Origin: Avena insularis
Lineage: Eukaryota; Streptophyta; Magnoliopsida; Poales; Poaceae
Length of the DNA stretch: 64,000 bases
Reading direction: 5' to 3'
Assembly (NCBI GenBank): GCA_023614405.1
Contig: CM042688.1
Location: forward strand, 70,666,253-70,730,252
The notes below the pieces were generated by a model that searched no databases, was not told the origin of the DNA, and saw only the letters and a list, made by a program, of their open reading frames with translations. Below, piece after piece: positions 36,240 through 48,741 of the stretch (position 1 is its first letter; each line of letters opens with the position of its first letter). The position numbers and the translations under genes are program-made.

Positions 36240-37675
36240 TGATGACCCACAAGTATAGGGGGTGTATCGCAGTATTTTCGAGGGAAGTGAAACCCAATTT
36301 ATTGATTCGACACAAGGGGAGCCAAAGAATATTTATAAGCTTTAACAACTGAGTTGTCAATTTAGCTGCACCTGGAAACAATCTTGCTCACAGTAGTTTA
36401 TCAGAAGCAACAATTTTGTAGTAGGAATAGTAAAGTAGCAGCAGTAGTAAAGCAAAGACAGTAGTAACAAAAGCAGTAACAGTGGGATTCGAGTGCGGTA
36501 GGCATAGGGATGGATGGACGGGCGTTGTATGGACAAGAAAGTTCACATAGCAATTAGAACATAGGGTAATTGCAGATAAATAAGATAAAGCACCCAAGTA
36601 CTAGACAATCCTAGGCATGTGTTCCATATATAGTCATACGTGCTCGCAATGAGAACTTGAACAACATCTTTTGTCCTGTCAGCCCGTTTGCAGCGGGGTC
36701 TCTAGGGAACTACTGGCAATTAAGATGCTCCTTTTAATAGAGCACCGGAGCAAAGCATTAACACTCCGTGAACACATGTGATCCTCACATCAAAGCCTTT
36801 CCCTTCCGGTTATCCCGATTTCTGTCACTTCGGGGCCATAGGTTCCGGACAACAACATGTGTATACAACTTGTAGATAAGACCAGAAACAATACTATCAT
36901 ACTGAATCAATAACATGTTCAGATCTGAAATCATGGCACTCGGGCCCTAGTGACAAGCATTAAGCATAACAAGTCGCAACAAAGTCATAAAGCACTAATA
37001 AAAGATACTAGGCACCATGCCCTAACAATCTGATGCCATTACATGAACGATCTCATCCAATCCCTACCATCCCCATAGCCTACAGCGGGGGATTACTCAC
37101 TCATAGATGGGGGAAACATGGATGGTCGATGAAGATGATGGTGGAGATCGATGGAGATGGCTCCGAGGGCACTTCCGCATCCCGGCAGGGTGCCGGAATA
37201 GAGACTTTCTGTCCCCCGAATCTCCCCTTCGGTGGCGGCGGCGCAACGGAACCTTTCGTGGAAAAACGTCAAACCCCCCGAAGTTTTTAGGTCAGAAGGC
37301 TTCTTATAGGCGAAGAGGGAGACCGAGGGGTGCCTGGGGCCACCACACCATGCCCTGGCGCGGCCAGGCCCATCCCGCGCCTAGGGGGTGGTGTGGCCAG
37401 CCCATGGCTCTCCTCCGTCTCGTATTCTGGCTCCTGGAGTCTTCTGGAAAAATAGGCACTTTGGATTTTGTCCCGTCCAATTCCGAGAATATTCATTTTC
37501 TAACTTTCCTGGAACCAAAAACAGCAGAAAACAGGCAGCTGGCACTGTGGCTCTTGTTAATAGGTTAGTCCAAGAAATCATATGAAAAGTACTCCAAAGT
37601 GTGGACAAAACACAAGAAAGTGGATGAAACCAAGCATGGAGCATAAAAAATTATAGATACATTTGCAATGTATCA
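36240..37675 (-). repeat. 3' LTR of element 2 (left on the plus strand)
   Basis: 1436 bp; on plus it runs from tgatgacccacaagtatagg to ...tttgcaatgtatca. A 'cttcttataggcgaag' (about 37301) reads as a TATA-type CTATAAG on the minus strand. Confidence 0.88.
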
Positions 37676-40490
37676 ACGTCCCCAAGCTTAACTCATGCTC
37701 GTCCTCGAGTAGGTAAGTGATAAAAAGAAAGAATAATTTTTGAGGTGACATGCACCATCATAAACTTGATCAAAGTAGTTGTAAAACATTCAAAGCTGGG
37801 ATCATAGTACTTCAATCATAACATAAAAGACAAAGTTCTAGCAATAAGACAAAGAGACTATGATGCAACATGAAAAGGCACAAATAAAAGATTCATGAAT
37901 AACAATGCTTTGCAAGACGTTTGTTTGTTTCACATAAAGAAAATATAGCAAAGTGGCATTCAGCTTGTCCCTCAAAAAGTAGCAAACATAAATGCATAGG
38001 ACACCTTCAAAGTTTACAAGAGTGACTAGATACAAATAGTTTAAAACAAGCAATATCAAGGTATGCATCAATCAACAAGTCTTGGGACAATGCACATAGA
38101 ACTAAGAATGGCCACTATGCTCTCAAGAAGGTGCTCAAAGAATGTGTGGTGACTCAACAAGGAAATGAAAAGGTTTTGAAAAGCTTCCAAATGCTGAAAG
38201 TATGGTACTCATTAGCTTTGAGCTCTCATTGCCCCTGTCATAATCATCTTTAATGTGGTTAAGGTGAAAGTGAGGTCCAATCTGAGTTATATGCTTGACA
38301 GACTATAAACTAAAAATCCCAAGTCCCTTGAGTACGAGGGTCGCTCCTCATGCTACTCAACTTTAGTTACCGGTAAGTTCTTGTCATCGTAAGTATGTGC
38401 GTATCATAGGGAACCGCCAATGGGGTACCCCTTGCCCGATGATACGGAAGAATCCCCATATCAAAATAACAAGGCAAGCAGACAATGAGTATCTCAGCAA
38501 TCTTCTTATTTACCATGGGAAAATGGTGATTTTCTCTCTCTTTCCTCTTTTCATAAATCTCTTTTTTTTCTTTTTCTCAATAGCTATCTCTCTTTTTTTA
38601 TAAGAAGAATGCTTCATAGATATCATTATGGTTACGCTGCAGGTTTCCACCATGTCAGCATGGATTAGACCAGCGGCCTAGACGTTTCTCTAACTCACAT
38701 ACATAACTCCATGGACTTACAAGCTTCCCTTTTATTTCACACCGACGACATCCGCAAACAAAAGAGCAAGGTATCAACTGGGTATATATTTACAAGTGTT
38801 GAAAGCGTTCCCCGTGATAGCACAGTTCTGCTAATCCTAGCCTATAATTAGCAAGCATATAACTTTCATGGAGAGTTCACAATGGTTCAGGTGTATTAAG
38901 TGCAGGAAATAAAGTGTGCCATCAAGTTCGTGAGAGCTTTACTAACTAACTTTCTCATAACAAGCAAACATTTTATTCGGAAGAAAACAAGGCATATTGA
39001 ATATGCACGGAAGTAGCAAATGATGCTAATAGATAGGTATGGTGGAAACTTTGGCAATATTTGGTTTTAGGGAGTTGGAAACATGAGTAAAACACTCAGT
39101 GTAAGTGAAGGCTAGCAATAGTAAGGGAGATTGATCAAAGAATAAAGTGATACTACAAGTTGAAAACTAAAGGATCATAAAGGCTTATGGTGACTTGGGA
39201 TAGTCATAACATGGTGTGAGCATGCGCCAAGTCAACCCAAATAAAGCATCAAAGGAGAATACCACTATACTATGCTTTAATATACTAAAACCACACATGA
39301 TTCATCCAAGGCACATTAAGCAATCTCAATTCTTTATAAAAATTCATGCTACAGCAAAGAATACTAAGCATAAAGCCAAAACAATATCAAGCATGGCATG
39401 ACAAAGCATAGGCCACAGTCAAAAACAAGCTCTCTTTACCACTTAAGCATGAGCTTTCCTACTCTTTTCCAAACCAAACCAAACCAAACTATTTGAACAC
39501 CAATGCATGAAAGAGGAGGTCCAACCAATTTATTCAGCAAACTAAGAAAACGAAAGCAAACGAAAAACCAAAACGAAAATGAAAAAGAAGACGCTCCAAG
39601 AACAACACAACTGTGCATGAAACAATAAAAATGAAGCGTTTGGAAGAAACCTGGGATTTTTATTGATGAAGAAGGGGATGCCTTGGGCATCCCCAAGATT
39701 TGACGCTTGTACTTCTTGGATATTTATTGGGGTGACATGCGTGGCATCCCCAAGCTTGAGCTTTACTCCATCCTTCATCTCATTACTCATTCCTTCCATA
39801 CGCCTGAAAATTTCCCTTCATACAAAACTTCACAGAATCTCATTAGCAACATTAGTGCACTCAAGATAAAAGGTCTTAAGGTTCAGTTCTAACACCAAAT
39901 AAACTTACATTAGAACACTAGCTACTGTAGCACTTCCCTCAAAAAGCTCAATTCCCCAAAAGAACTCAAAAAGGAACCCACAAGAAGCAAATGCAGAAAA
40001 TGGCAGAAATCTGTCAAAACAGACCAGCAGGTAAAGACGAATTTTTTCGAAGACCTTATGTTGCTCAAATCAAAAAGTGTTGAACTAACAAAAGTTAGAT
40101 AACAACCTGCGACAGAATCACAAAAATTTACAGCTCAATCCGACATACAGAGCTCTCTCCCGAATTTTTACGGTGAAGCACAAAAATCTGTTTCGGGACA
40201 GCAACTTTCCCAATCATTACTTCTCTCTCATTAGAGGTTACTCTTGGCATAAAAAGCAAATAAAAAGTATAAGGATCGGTTATTACTGAAGTAATAACTT
40301 CCAAGACTCATCTAAAACTTTTGGGTTATCTCCCAATAAGTACTTTTCTTTAACGCCTTTAAGTTAGGCATAAGCAAAAACTAAAATGGATAGAATAGAA
40401 GTAAGCGGAGAAAATCATGGTGAAAACATTGTTTTGTTCAATGAAATCCTTTTGTTAACAAGGTTGATCAGGTCTTGTTACCAAAAAAAT
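37676..40490 (-). other. Non-coding 3' half of element 2
   Basis: About 2.8 kb with no sustained ORF. It matches, in reverse orientation and diverged, 54225-56980 of the other gypsy-type element. For example, the segment 'gatgatacggaagaatcccc' near 38440 corresponds to the complement near 56170. It ends at the PPT. Confidence 0.7.
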
Positions 40491-40524
40491 TCATATGATA
40501 CAAAACTTTGTATTCCACTAATGA

Positions 40525-40791
40525 TTATGTTACCTCAACCTTGATAGCAATGGTCCCAATCATAATAGTTTCAAATTTTTCTCTTGGTATGGGACAATAT
40601 ATCTCTCCAACTTGAATGCCCTGAACATGTTCAATTGAATTCAAACCATAAGTCCTTTCAATCTTCTTGGGGAAATAGATAGTATGTTCCTTGTCATTGA
40701 CATTGAAGGTCACCTTCCCTTGATTACAATTAATAATAGCTCCTGCAGTATTTAAGAAAAGGTCTCCCAAGAATAATAGACATATTATCAT
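40525..40791 (-). pseudogene. Retropepsin fragment in element 2
   Basis: 88 residues contain TAGAIINCNQGKVTFNVND, the C-terminal part of a gypsy aspartic protease. The preceding LGRPFL motif lies one frame off at about 40760-40780, so the fragment is frameshifted. The catalytic triad region is not visible. The segment is absent from the related element at 47051-58392. Confidence 0.6.
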
Positions 40792-40842
40792 CTTCAGGCA
40801 TAATAGTTTGAGAGGATGCTCTCAAAAGAAATATGAGTTGAA

Positions 40843-41921
40843 TTAAAAGAGAGCATCAAGGAGCAAATTCAAAACACATTTAAGTCTAACCCACTTCCTA
40901 TGCATAAGAATCATGTATGCAAATAAATTCACAAAGAACAAAGTGACAAGCATAGGAAGATAAAACAAGAGTAACTTCAAAACTTTCAGCACATAGAGAG
41001 GTGTTTCAATACCATGAAAACTTCTATAACCATATTTTCCTCTCTCATAATAATTTTCAGTAGCCTCATGAATAAACTCAACAATATAACAATCACGTAA
41101 AACATGCTTTTCATGATCTACAAGCACTAGAGCTTTATCATAAACATCTTCAAAAGAATCCTCAGGAACATAACAATCATCCTTCTTTAGTAAGCATGGA
41201 GGACAATCAAATAATGTAAGGGATAAAGAGTTACTCTCATTAGAAGGTAGGCATGGGTAGCTAATCCATTCTTCCTCCTTTTGTTCATCACTCTCCTCCT
41301 CTTTTTCATCTAATGAGATTTCAGGTTCATCAATTTCTTCTTCCATAGGAGCCTGCAAGGCATTAGTCTCTTCCATAGGGTCCTGCAAGGCATTAGTCTC
41401 TTCCATTTGTGGAAAGCATCTATTAAAATATTCAAGGATATAGCTATTTTCATCCTTGTAATTATCAAAGCAAAATTTAAGTATACCATAAACCTCATAC
41501 TTATAAGGTGAATCATCAATATTTTCAAGCAAACTAGCAAGTTCAAAAGCACCCTTCCAAGCAATAATTCTTCAATTTGTTCCTGATCATAAAAGTCATA
41601 AATTCCTTTAGCATAGGAAGATATGGTATCATTATCATTATACTCACATTGAAAAGGGAGGTGTTTATACCTCTTTCTGCAACGAGATTCATCACAACAA
41701 TAAGTAGCATTATAAGTAGAGCACACGTTTCTAGCAATGGTATACAATCTATCAATTTGTTCCCATAAGTGTTTCCCTTTTTGTGACAAGCGGTGTTCCT
41801 TATAATAATATTTTTGATCTTCCGTGAACCCACCTTGCCAATAGGCTTCAGTTTCAAAGAAACCAACCATTAACAACAAGCATGACAAACCAAGACAATA
41901 ACAGACCAACAAAAATAACAA
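40843..41921 (-). pseudogene. Gag-like ORFs of element 2
   Basis: Two overlapping minus-strand frames: 41921-41310 (Tyr/Cys-rich, with LWEQIDRLYTIARNVCSTY) and 41532-40843. The latter has a duplicated METNALQ(D/A)P unit, an acidic stretch, then YYERGKYGY and a hydrophobic segment LLLFYLPMLVTLFFVNLFAY that may be a membrane helix. The motif HEATENYYERGK recurs in the other gypsy-type element. I do not recognise a standard gag core; the assignment is by position. Confidence 0.5.
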
Positions 41922-42065
41922 CTAGAGTAGGAACTACTTTTTTTGTATTTTTGATAAAGAAACAAGCAAACAAGGAGAAAATAAAGTTAGCTTGAACAAT
42001 AGTGAATCCAAGTGAACTTGATAAATAAAGCTATGCTCCCTGGCAACGGCGCCAGAAAATAGTCT

Positions 42066-43493
42066 TGATGACCCACAAGTATAGGGGGTGTATCGCAGTA
42101 TTTTCGAGGGAAGTGAAACCCAATTTATTGATTCGACACAAGGGGAGCCAAAGAATATATAAGCCTTAACAACTGAGTTGTCAATTCAGCTGCACCTAGA
42201 AACAATCTTGCTCATAGCAGTTTATCAGTAGCAACAGTTTTGTAGTAGGAATAGTAAAGCAGCAGCAGTAGTAAAGCAAAGACAGTAGTAACAAAAGCGA
42301 ATGATGGGATTCGAGTGCGGTAGGCATAGGGATGGATGGACGGGCGTTGCATGGACAAGACAATTCACATAGCAATCAGAACATAGGGCAATTGCAGATA
42401 AATAAGATAAAGCACCCAAGTACTAGACAATCCTAGGCATGTGCTCCATATATAGTCATACGTGCTCGCAATGAGAACTTGCACAACATCTTTTGTCCTA
42501 CCAACCCGTTTGCCGCGGGGCTTCTAGGGAACTACTGGCAATTAAGGTGCTCCTTTTAATAGAGCACCAGAGCAAAGCATTAACACTCCGTGAACACATG
42601 TGATCCTCATATCAAAGCCTTTCCCTTCCGATTATCCCGATTTCTGTCACTTCGAGGCCATAGGTTCCGGACAACAACGTGTGTATACAACTTGTAGATA
42701 AGACCAGAAACAATACTATCATAATGAATCAATAATATGTTCATATCTGAAATCATGGCACTCGGGCCCTAGTGACAAGCATTAAGCATAACAAGTCGCA
42801 ACAAAGTCATAAAGCACTAATAAAAGATACTAGGCACCATGCCCTAACAATCTGATGCCATTACATGAACGATCTCATCCAATCCCTACCATCCCCATAG
42901 CCTACAGCGGGGGATTACTCACTCATAGATGGGGGAAACATGGATGGTCGATGAAGATGATGGTGGAGATCGATGGAGATGGCTCCGGGGGCACTTCCCC
43001 ATCCCGGCAGGGTGCCGGAACAGATACTTTCTGTCCCCCAAATCTCCCCTTCGGTGGCGGCAGCGCAGCAGAACTTTTCGTGGAAAAACGTCGAACCCCT
43101 CGAAGTTTTTAGGTCATAAGGCTTCTTATAGGTGAAGAGGGAGACCGAGGGGGTGCCTGGGGCCACCACACCATGCCCTGGCGCAGCCAGGCCCAGCCCG
43201 CTCCTAGGGGTGGTGTGGCCAGCCCCTGGCTCTCCTCCGTCTCGTATTCTGGCTCCTGGAGTCTTCTAGAAAAATAGGCACTTTGGCTTTTGTCCCGTCC
43301 AATTCCGAGAATATTCATTTTCTGACTTTCCTGGAACCAAAAACAGCGAGAACAGTAGCCGCCTGTGGCTCTTGTTAATAGGTTAGTCCAAGAAATCAAA
43401 TGAAAAGTACTCCAAAGTGTGGACAAAACACAAGAAAGTGGATAAAACCAAGCATGGAGCATAAAAAATTATAGATACATTTGCAATGTATCA
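42066..43493 (-). repeat. 5' LTR of element 2 (right on the plus strand)
   Basis: 1428 bp, closely matching 36240-37675. It is bounded on the left by the complement of the PBS and on the right by the target duplication gtaac. Confidence 0.88.
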
Positions 43494-43498
43494 GTAAC

Positions 43499-45870
43499 AA
43501 GCCCAACATTTCATACTTCTGGGTGTTTGGTTGTAAGTGTTTCTATCTCATAAAAGGAATTCATTTGTCCAAATTTGATTCCAAAGCTTTAGAGGGTATT
43601 TTTGTTGGCTATGGTCTCGATTCCCACACTTATAGAATCTACGATAAACTCTCCGGAATTGTCATAGATACTTGTAGTGTGGTTTTCGAAGAATATGATG
43701 GCCCCCAAGCGGGGCATGTTGATGTTTGTGATGTAGATGATGAAATACCTCAAGATATCATAAGAAGAATGGGTGCGGGATTCATCCGCCCTGTTGAGGA
43801 ACCCCTTGTGGCGGATCGAGAAGAACTATGCTCTACTCATGTGGAGCCTCATCTTCACAACTTCAACAAGCTCCCACTATTGAGGGCAATGATGACCCAA
43901 GCCAAACACAAGGTGAGAATCATCTCCATGATGATCAGGCTGAATGCGCTAGGCTGAATTGTCCACTCTCTCCACTGATGGGAGTGTCCAGCCTAGCACA
44001 GTCAGTTGCTCAAGGCAGATTTATTCAGGCAGCTACAAGATCATCTCAAGGCCTTTCAAGTAAATTGCCTGATCAAGATCAAGATCAACCTGTACCTCCT
44101 ATAGATGAAGCGGAACCCATTGTTGCTCAAGGTCAAATTGATGGTCAAGACGAGGACTAGAATGATGAAGAGACTCTTGCAAGGATCAACAAGGAGATCG
44201 AAACTCGTCGCAAAGCTAGAGTGGATAGAATGTTAGAAAGAAGAGAACACACTCTAGAGAACGTTCTTAGTGATCTAAGGAGTGGAATGTCCACTCGAGC
44301 TTAACTGAAGCACTATGGTGAGCATCAAGCTCATATATCCATGGTGGAGCCAAATAAAGTTTGGGAAGCTCTTGAAGATTCAGATTGGTTAGAAGCAATG
44401 CACAAAGATCTCAACAACTTCGAGAGAAACAAAGTATGGAAGTTAGTAGAAAATCCCAAAGAGTGCTGCAATGTCATTGGCACTAAATGGATATTCAAGA
44501 ACAAGCAAGATGAACATGGTATTGTTGTGAGGAACAAGTCAAGATTGGTTGCACAAGGGTTCTCTCAAATTGAAGGCATTGATTATGGAGAGACTTATGC
44601 TCCCGTGGCTCGCCTTGAGTCCATTTGTATCCTTCTTGCATATGTTGCACACCATAACTTTCAATTACAACAAATGGATGTGGAAAGTGCTTTTCTAAAT
44701 GGGCCATCGCATGAATTGGTTTATGTTAAGCAACCCCCGGGTTTAGAGGATCCCAACTTCCCAAACCATGTCTATAAACTTGATAAGGCGCTCTATGGAC
44801 TTAAACAAGCTCCATGTACTAGAGAGTTGTTGTTAGACCGTGGATTTGAGGTTGGGAAAATTGATCCCACTCTTTGTACTAAGAAGGTTAATGGGGAGCT
44901 TTTTGTTTGCCAAATATATGTTGATGATATTATCTTTGGCTCGTCTAACAAAGCTTTTAATGAAGAATTCTTGAAGCTTATGACTGACAGGTTCATGATG
45001 TCTATGATGGGGGAGTTAAGGGTATTTCTTGGCTTTGAGATCAAGCAAATAAGAGGAGGAACCTTTTTCAATCAAGCTAAATATACCCAAGACATGCTCA
45101 AGAGGTTCAACATGAAGGAACTAAATGGAGCTCCAACTCCCATGGCAACCAAGACTCATCTTGAGCTTAACCCAAATGGTAAAGATGTTGATCAAAAGGT
45201 ATACCGATCCATGATTGGTTCCTTGCTTTACCTATGTCCATCTAGACCCGATATTGTGTTAAGTGTAGGAGTGTGTGCAAGATAACAAGTGGCTCCTAAA
45301 GAAAGCCACATGATGGCAGTCAAAAGAATCTTTCGTTATTTGGTTCATACCCCAAACTATGGTATATGGTATCCTAGGGGTTAAACATTCTCTCTTTGTA
45401 GATATACTGATTCAGATTGGGTTGGTGATAAGGATGATAAAAAATCAACCTCCAGGGCTTGCTAATTCCTTGGTAGGTCCTTGGTGTGTTGGTCTTCTAA
45501 AAAGCAAAACTGTATATCTCTTTCCACTGCCGAGGCTGAATATGTGGCTACGACTAGTGCTTGCACTCAATTGTTATGGATGAGGCAAACTTTAAAGGAA
45601 TATCGTGTCCATTGTGACAAAGTGCCTCTTTTAGGTGGCAATGAAAGTGCTACCAAAATTGCCTACAATTCGGTGGATCATACAAGAACAAAGAATATTG
45701 AGATCCATCATCATTTCATTAGAGATCATGTTGCCCGAGGAGATATTGAGCTCTCTTATGTGTCAACCAAAGACCAACTTGCAGATATTTTCACGAAGCC
45801 ACTTGATGAAGCAACATTTTGTTTTTTGAGGAATGAGCTAAATATCGCAGATTCAAGGAGTTTGACTTGA
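43499..45870 (+). pseudogene. pol: Sirevirus pol, part 2: integrase end, reverse transcriptase, RNase H
   Basis: It continues the frame cut at 36239 (FWVFGCKCFYL, GIFVGYGLDSHTYRI). After a frameshift near 43950 and a Ser/Gln-rich linker, RT occupies 44341-45285 (WEALEDSDWLEAMHKDL, VARLESICILLA, QMDVESAFLNG, catalytic IYVDDIIFG at 44919-44945). The usual RAWYERL-like stretch after GLKQAP is missing (near 44812), an internal deletion. Stops at 45283 and 45382 and frame changes precede RNase H (SLSTAEAEYVA, VDHTRTKNIEIHHHFIRD, DIFTKPL), which ends at 45870. Confidence 0.88.
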
Positions 45871-46892
45871 TAATCTTGCATACACACCTATTACTTGATC
45901 ATTATGTGGTTTAGGTGCAAGCATGGACATATGGGGAGTGCGGTCCTAATCCATTAGGCTATCCCTCCCCCAATAATGCCAAAATTAAGAAAATCAATTC
46001 TCCTAATATCATTTGTGATATGTGAGCTTCATTGATGATTAAAGGTTATGAACCCAAGGATAATTGTTCACGGTCTCATGCCTCACACTCTTACATAGTG
46101 GCCTCGGCCACCGCCCCCTTCATTATGAAGGATTGATTCTTGGGTCATATTTTTGAGTATATTGGAGTTTCACATGACCATTTAGTTGAATTTCATTGCC
46201 TTTTTGGTTCTTCATAGTTTGAAATCTAAAACTAAGCATGTCACCCTCCCATGAAAACATTATATCTATCATATATGTCCCAAAACTTGAAGCTGGCTGT
46301 TTTTGGTCGAAGAGGACTGGAGATTCTGGTGTGCAAACACTTGAGTCTCTAGGGTGGACCGGAGTCTCCGCTGTGACTTAACGGGGTCGAGGTGAGAGAG
46401 TCACATAGACTCTATCTTCCACCCTGACCCCACCTTCACAACCGCCTCTTCCTCCTCCAAAACTGTTGCCCGGAGGCTGTTTTGCCACCAGGATCTGCCG
46501 TGCCGCCGGCCAACTCCACCCTCTCCACCCTTGGGACCTTCCCCACCGGTGGAACCTCTCCAATGAACAGATCTGGTACCTTTTTCTCTCACCATGAACC
46601 TAGGGTTCATCCCCTTTGTTTGTTTTGAGTTTCTATACTGTTTTCCCCATTGGAACAACATGCCTGCGTGCACTTCATCACTTTAGTCTCATATCCTTGC
46701 TCGATCTGCTAGAGTCAATCTCACTTGTAGTCTCTATGTGCAACTCAAAATCTCTAGACCGGAGATTTCGGTTGGTCATTCCGAAGACTCTGATGTAGAT
46801 TGCCTCTAGCACATCTGGCATAGTTGTGAGGATCTTGTGCCAATCTCCTGGACATATGTGCTTACCCCCATGCTATCCCCCTCACTTTCTAT
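45871..46892. other. Sirevirus segment between pol and the env-like ORF
   Basis: No intact ORF. It contains diverged copies of the LTR motif ('gaccggagtctccgctgtg' near 46350; 'gaccggagatttcgg' near 46756), so this spacer shares motif content with U3. Confidence 0.6.
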
Positions 46893-47050
46893 TCACATGA
46901 GGCTCTGGTTCTTGTCGTGGTCGCACCAAGGCCAAGTCTAGGAGGACGGATCCTCGGTTTGATGAAGAGGCTGGGCAATATGTGATTCCCCCATCCAACC
47001 ATAGGCAACAGCTCAGAGATGCTAAGTATATGAGAAAGAACCAAGAGCAC
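46893..47050 (+). pseudogene. Env-like ORF of the Sirevirus, first part
   Basis: One frame from about 46899 gives a basic, Arg-rich start (RGRTKAKSRRTDPRFDE) and is cut at residue 'KNQEH' by the gypsy insertion at 47051. A TGA stands where the expected start region lies (46898). The second half resumes at 58398. Confidence 0.6.
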
Positions 47051-48060
47051 TGATACGTTGCTAACATTATCTATAATTTTTGATGTTCCATGCTTGTTTT
47101 TTATCTACTTTCTTATGTTTTGTCCATACTCTGGATTATTTTTATACACTTTCTTGGACTAACCTATTAACAAGATGCCATAGTGCCAGTTGCCTATTTT
47201 CTTCTGTTTTTGGTTCCAGAAAAGTCAGAAAATAAATAATTCTTTGAATTGGACGGGACAAAAGCCAAAGTCAATATTTTACCAGAAGACACATGGAGTC
47301 CGAAGGAGAGACGAAGGGGGCCACGCAGGCGACCCTAGGCCGTGCCAGGGCATGGTGTGGACCCCCTGGCTGGCCACCGACCTTGCCCCTTCACCTATAA
47401 GAAGTCCCCGAGGCAAAAACCCTAAATCTGGGAGCCTCTAGCCACGAAAAGTTCCGCAGTGCCGCCGCCACCAAAGGGGAGATTCGGGGGACAGAAATTC
47501 TCTGTTCCGGCACCCTGCCGGGACGGGGAAGTGCCCCCAGAGCCATCTCCATCGATCTCCACCACCATATCCATCGCCGTTGCTGATTCCCATGATGATG
47601 AGGGAGTAGTTCTCTCTCGAGGCTAAGGGTTCTACCAGTAGCTATGTGTTCATCTCTTTCTCTCTATGCATGATCATATTGTGATCATGAGCTTTGTAAT
47701 CAAGTAGATCTACCTTGCTACTCAAGTGCTTTAATAGATCTCGGCTCTCCCCATGTGTGTCAAAGTGACATTGTACACACCATGGAGGCACTTAGGCTAG
47801 AGATTGCAAATACTTGTTATGAGTTATATTTGGAGTTGGATGTTTCTATGAAATTGTGGTGTTTGTTGGAACCATCTAGCGCTCAAGGTGACAGTGTGGG
47901 GTTATCTAGACGGGGAATATGAACTTTGAGGAGTGTTGTTATAGCCCTACCATGGATTAGGGTGTCCAACCGGAGAGTAGTTAAGAGTAGTATCATAAAG
48001 AGAAGATATTTATAAGAGAGTGTTCACTAGTGAAAGTATGATCCCTAGGCCTTGTTTCTA

Positions 48061-48159
48061 GGGTTTTCTATTTTTGTGCCCTCGGGTCCTTAGTTGTACT
48101 CAGTTTTCCCTAGCTCCTTAGTTTTTCCTCAGTTTTCCCCAAGTCCTTGTTTGAAACCC
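48061..48159 (+). repeat. Left terminal inverted repeat of the MULE
   Basis: It starts gggttttctatttttgtgcc. It contains 'ctcagttttccc' twice, a motif repeated in the subterminal region. Confidence 0.9.
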
Positions 48160-48741
48160 GCAGAAGGAGCTCAGACGGCAGGATTCCCGTTTAGTTGACC
48201 GTTCCGTGCTGACGTGTGGGGCCGCGTCGTGTGGGGCCGCGTCGCGTGGGGCTGGTAGAAAGGGACCGCGTGGGACAGGACGAGACCGCGTTTGGTTGCA
48301 CGTGAGCAGGAGCTGGGTTTTGTCTCTCTCGGCCCAAATTGGCATTTTCCCTTTTAAGAGTACCTTTCCCCCCTCCTTCTCTCTGTCTTTTTTCACCTAA
48401 TTAGTATCAAATCTAGAGAAGCTTGCATTTCTGTCTTTCTTCAATTATTTGTGCCTTTTGGCCCTCGTTGTTTGCCCAATATGGCAGCAAATCTAGTACT
48501 CCATCTGGTCCATATGTATGTAGTTAAATCTAGAAGCAAATCTATAGGGTAATGTACGATAAATTCACACTCATATAGTAGAATAGGGATCCCTCCCTAG
48601 ATAATAAGCTGCATACAGTAGCCAAACATAGTAACAGGTTCGAGGTTCTTCACAGCACCATCATACTAACAACATAACAACAAGGGATCCCTATCTAACA
48701 ACAAAATAGGAGGCAGCAGCAGCACACGTCCAGGACTCCGC

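Larger units (their letters stand above)
36240..43493 (-). mobile_element. Non-autonomous gypsy-type LTR element (element 2), inserted in Sirevirus pol
   Basis: LTRs at 36240-37675 and 42066-43493 are flanked by a perfect target duplication, gtaac (36235-36239 and 43494-43498). The orientation is minus. A complement of the PBS tggcgccgttgccaggga lies just left of the right LTR (about 42040-42060), and the complement of the PPT (aagcttggggacgt) lies right after the left LTR. Read on minus, the LTR starts TGATACATTGC...ATCTATAATTTTT, a head shared with many Triticeae gypsy LTRs. The 4.4 kb interior has gag-like and retropepsin fragments but no RT, RNase H or integrase, so it depended on another element. 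Confidence 0.88.
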
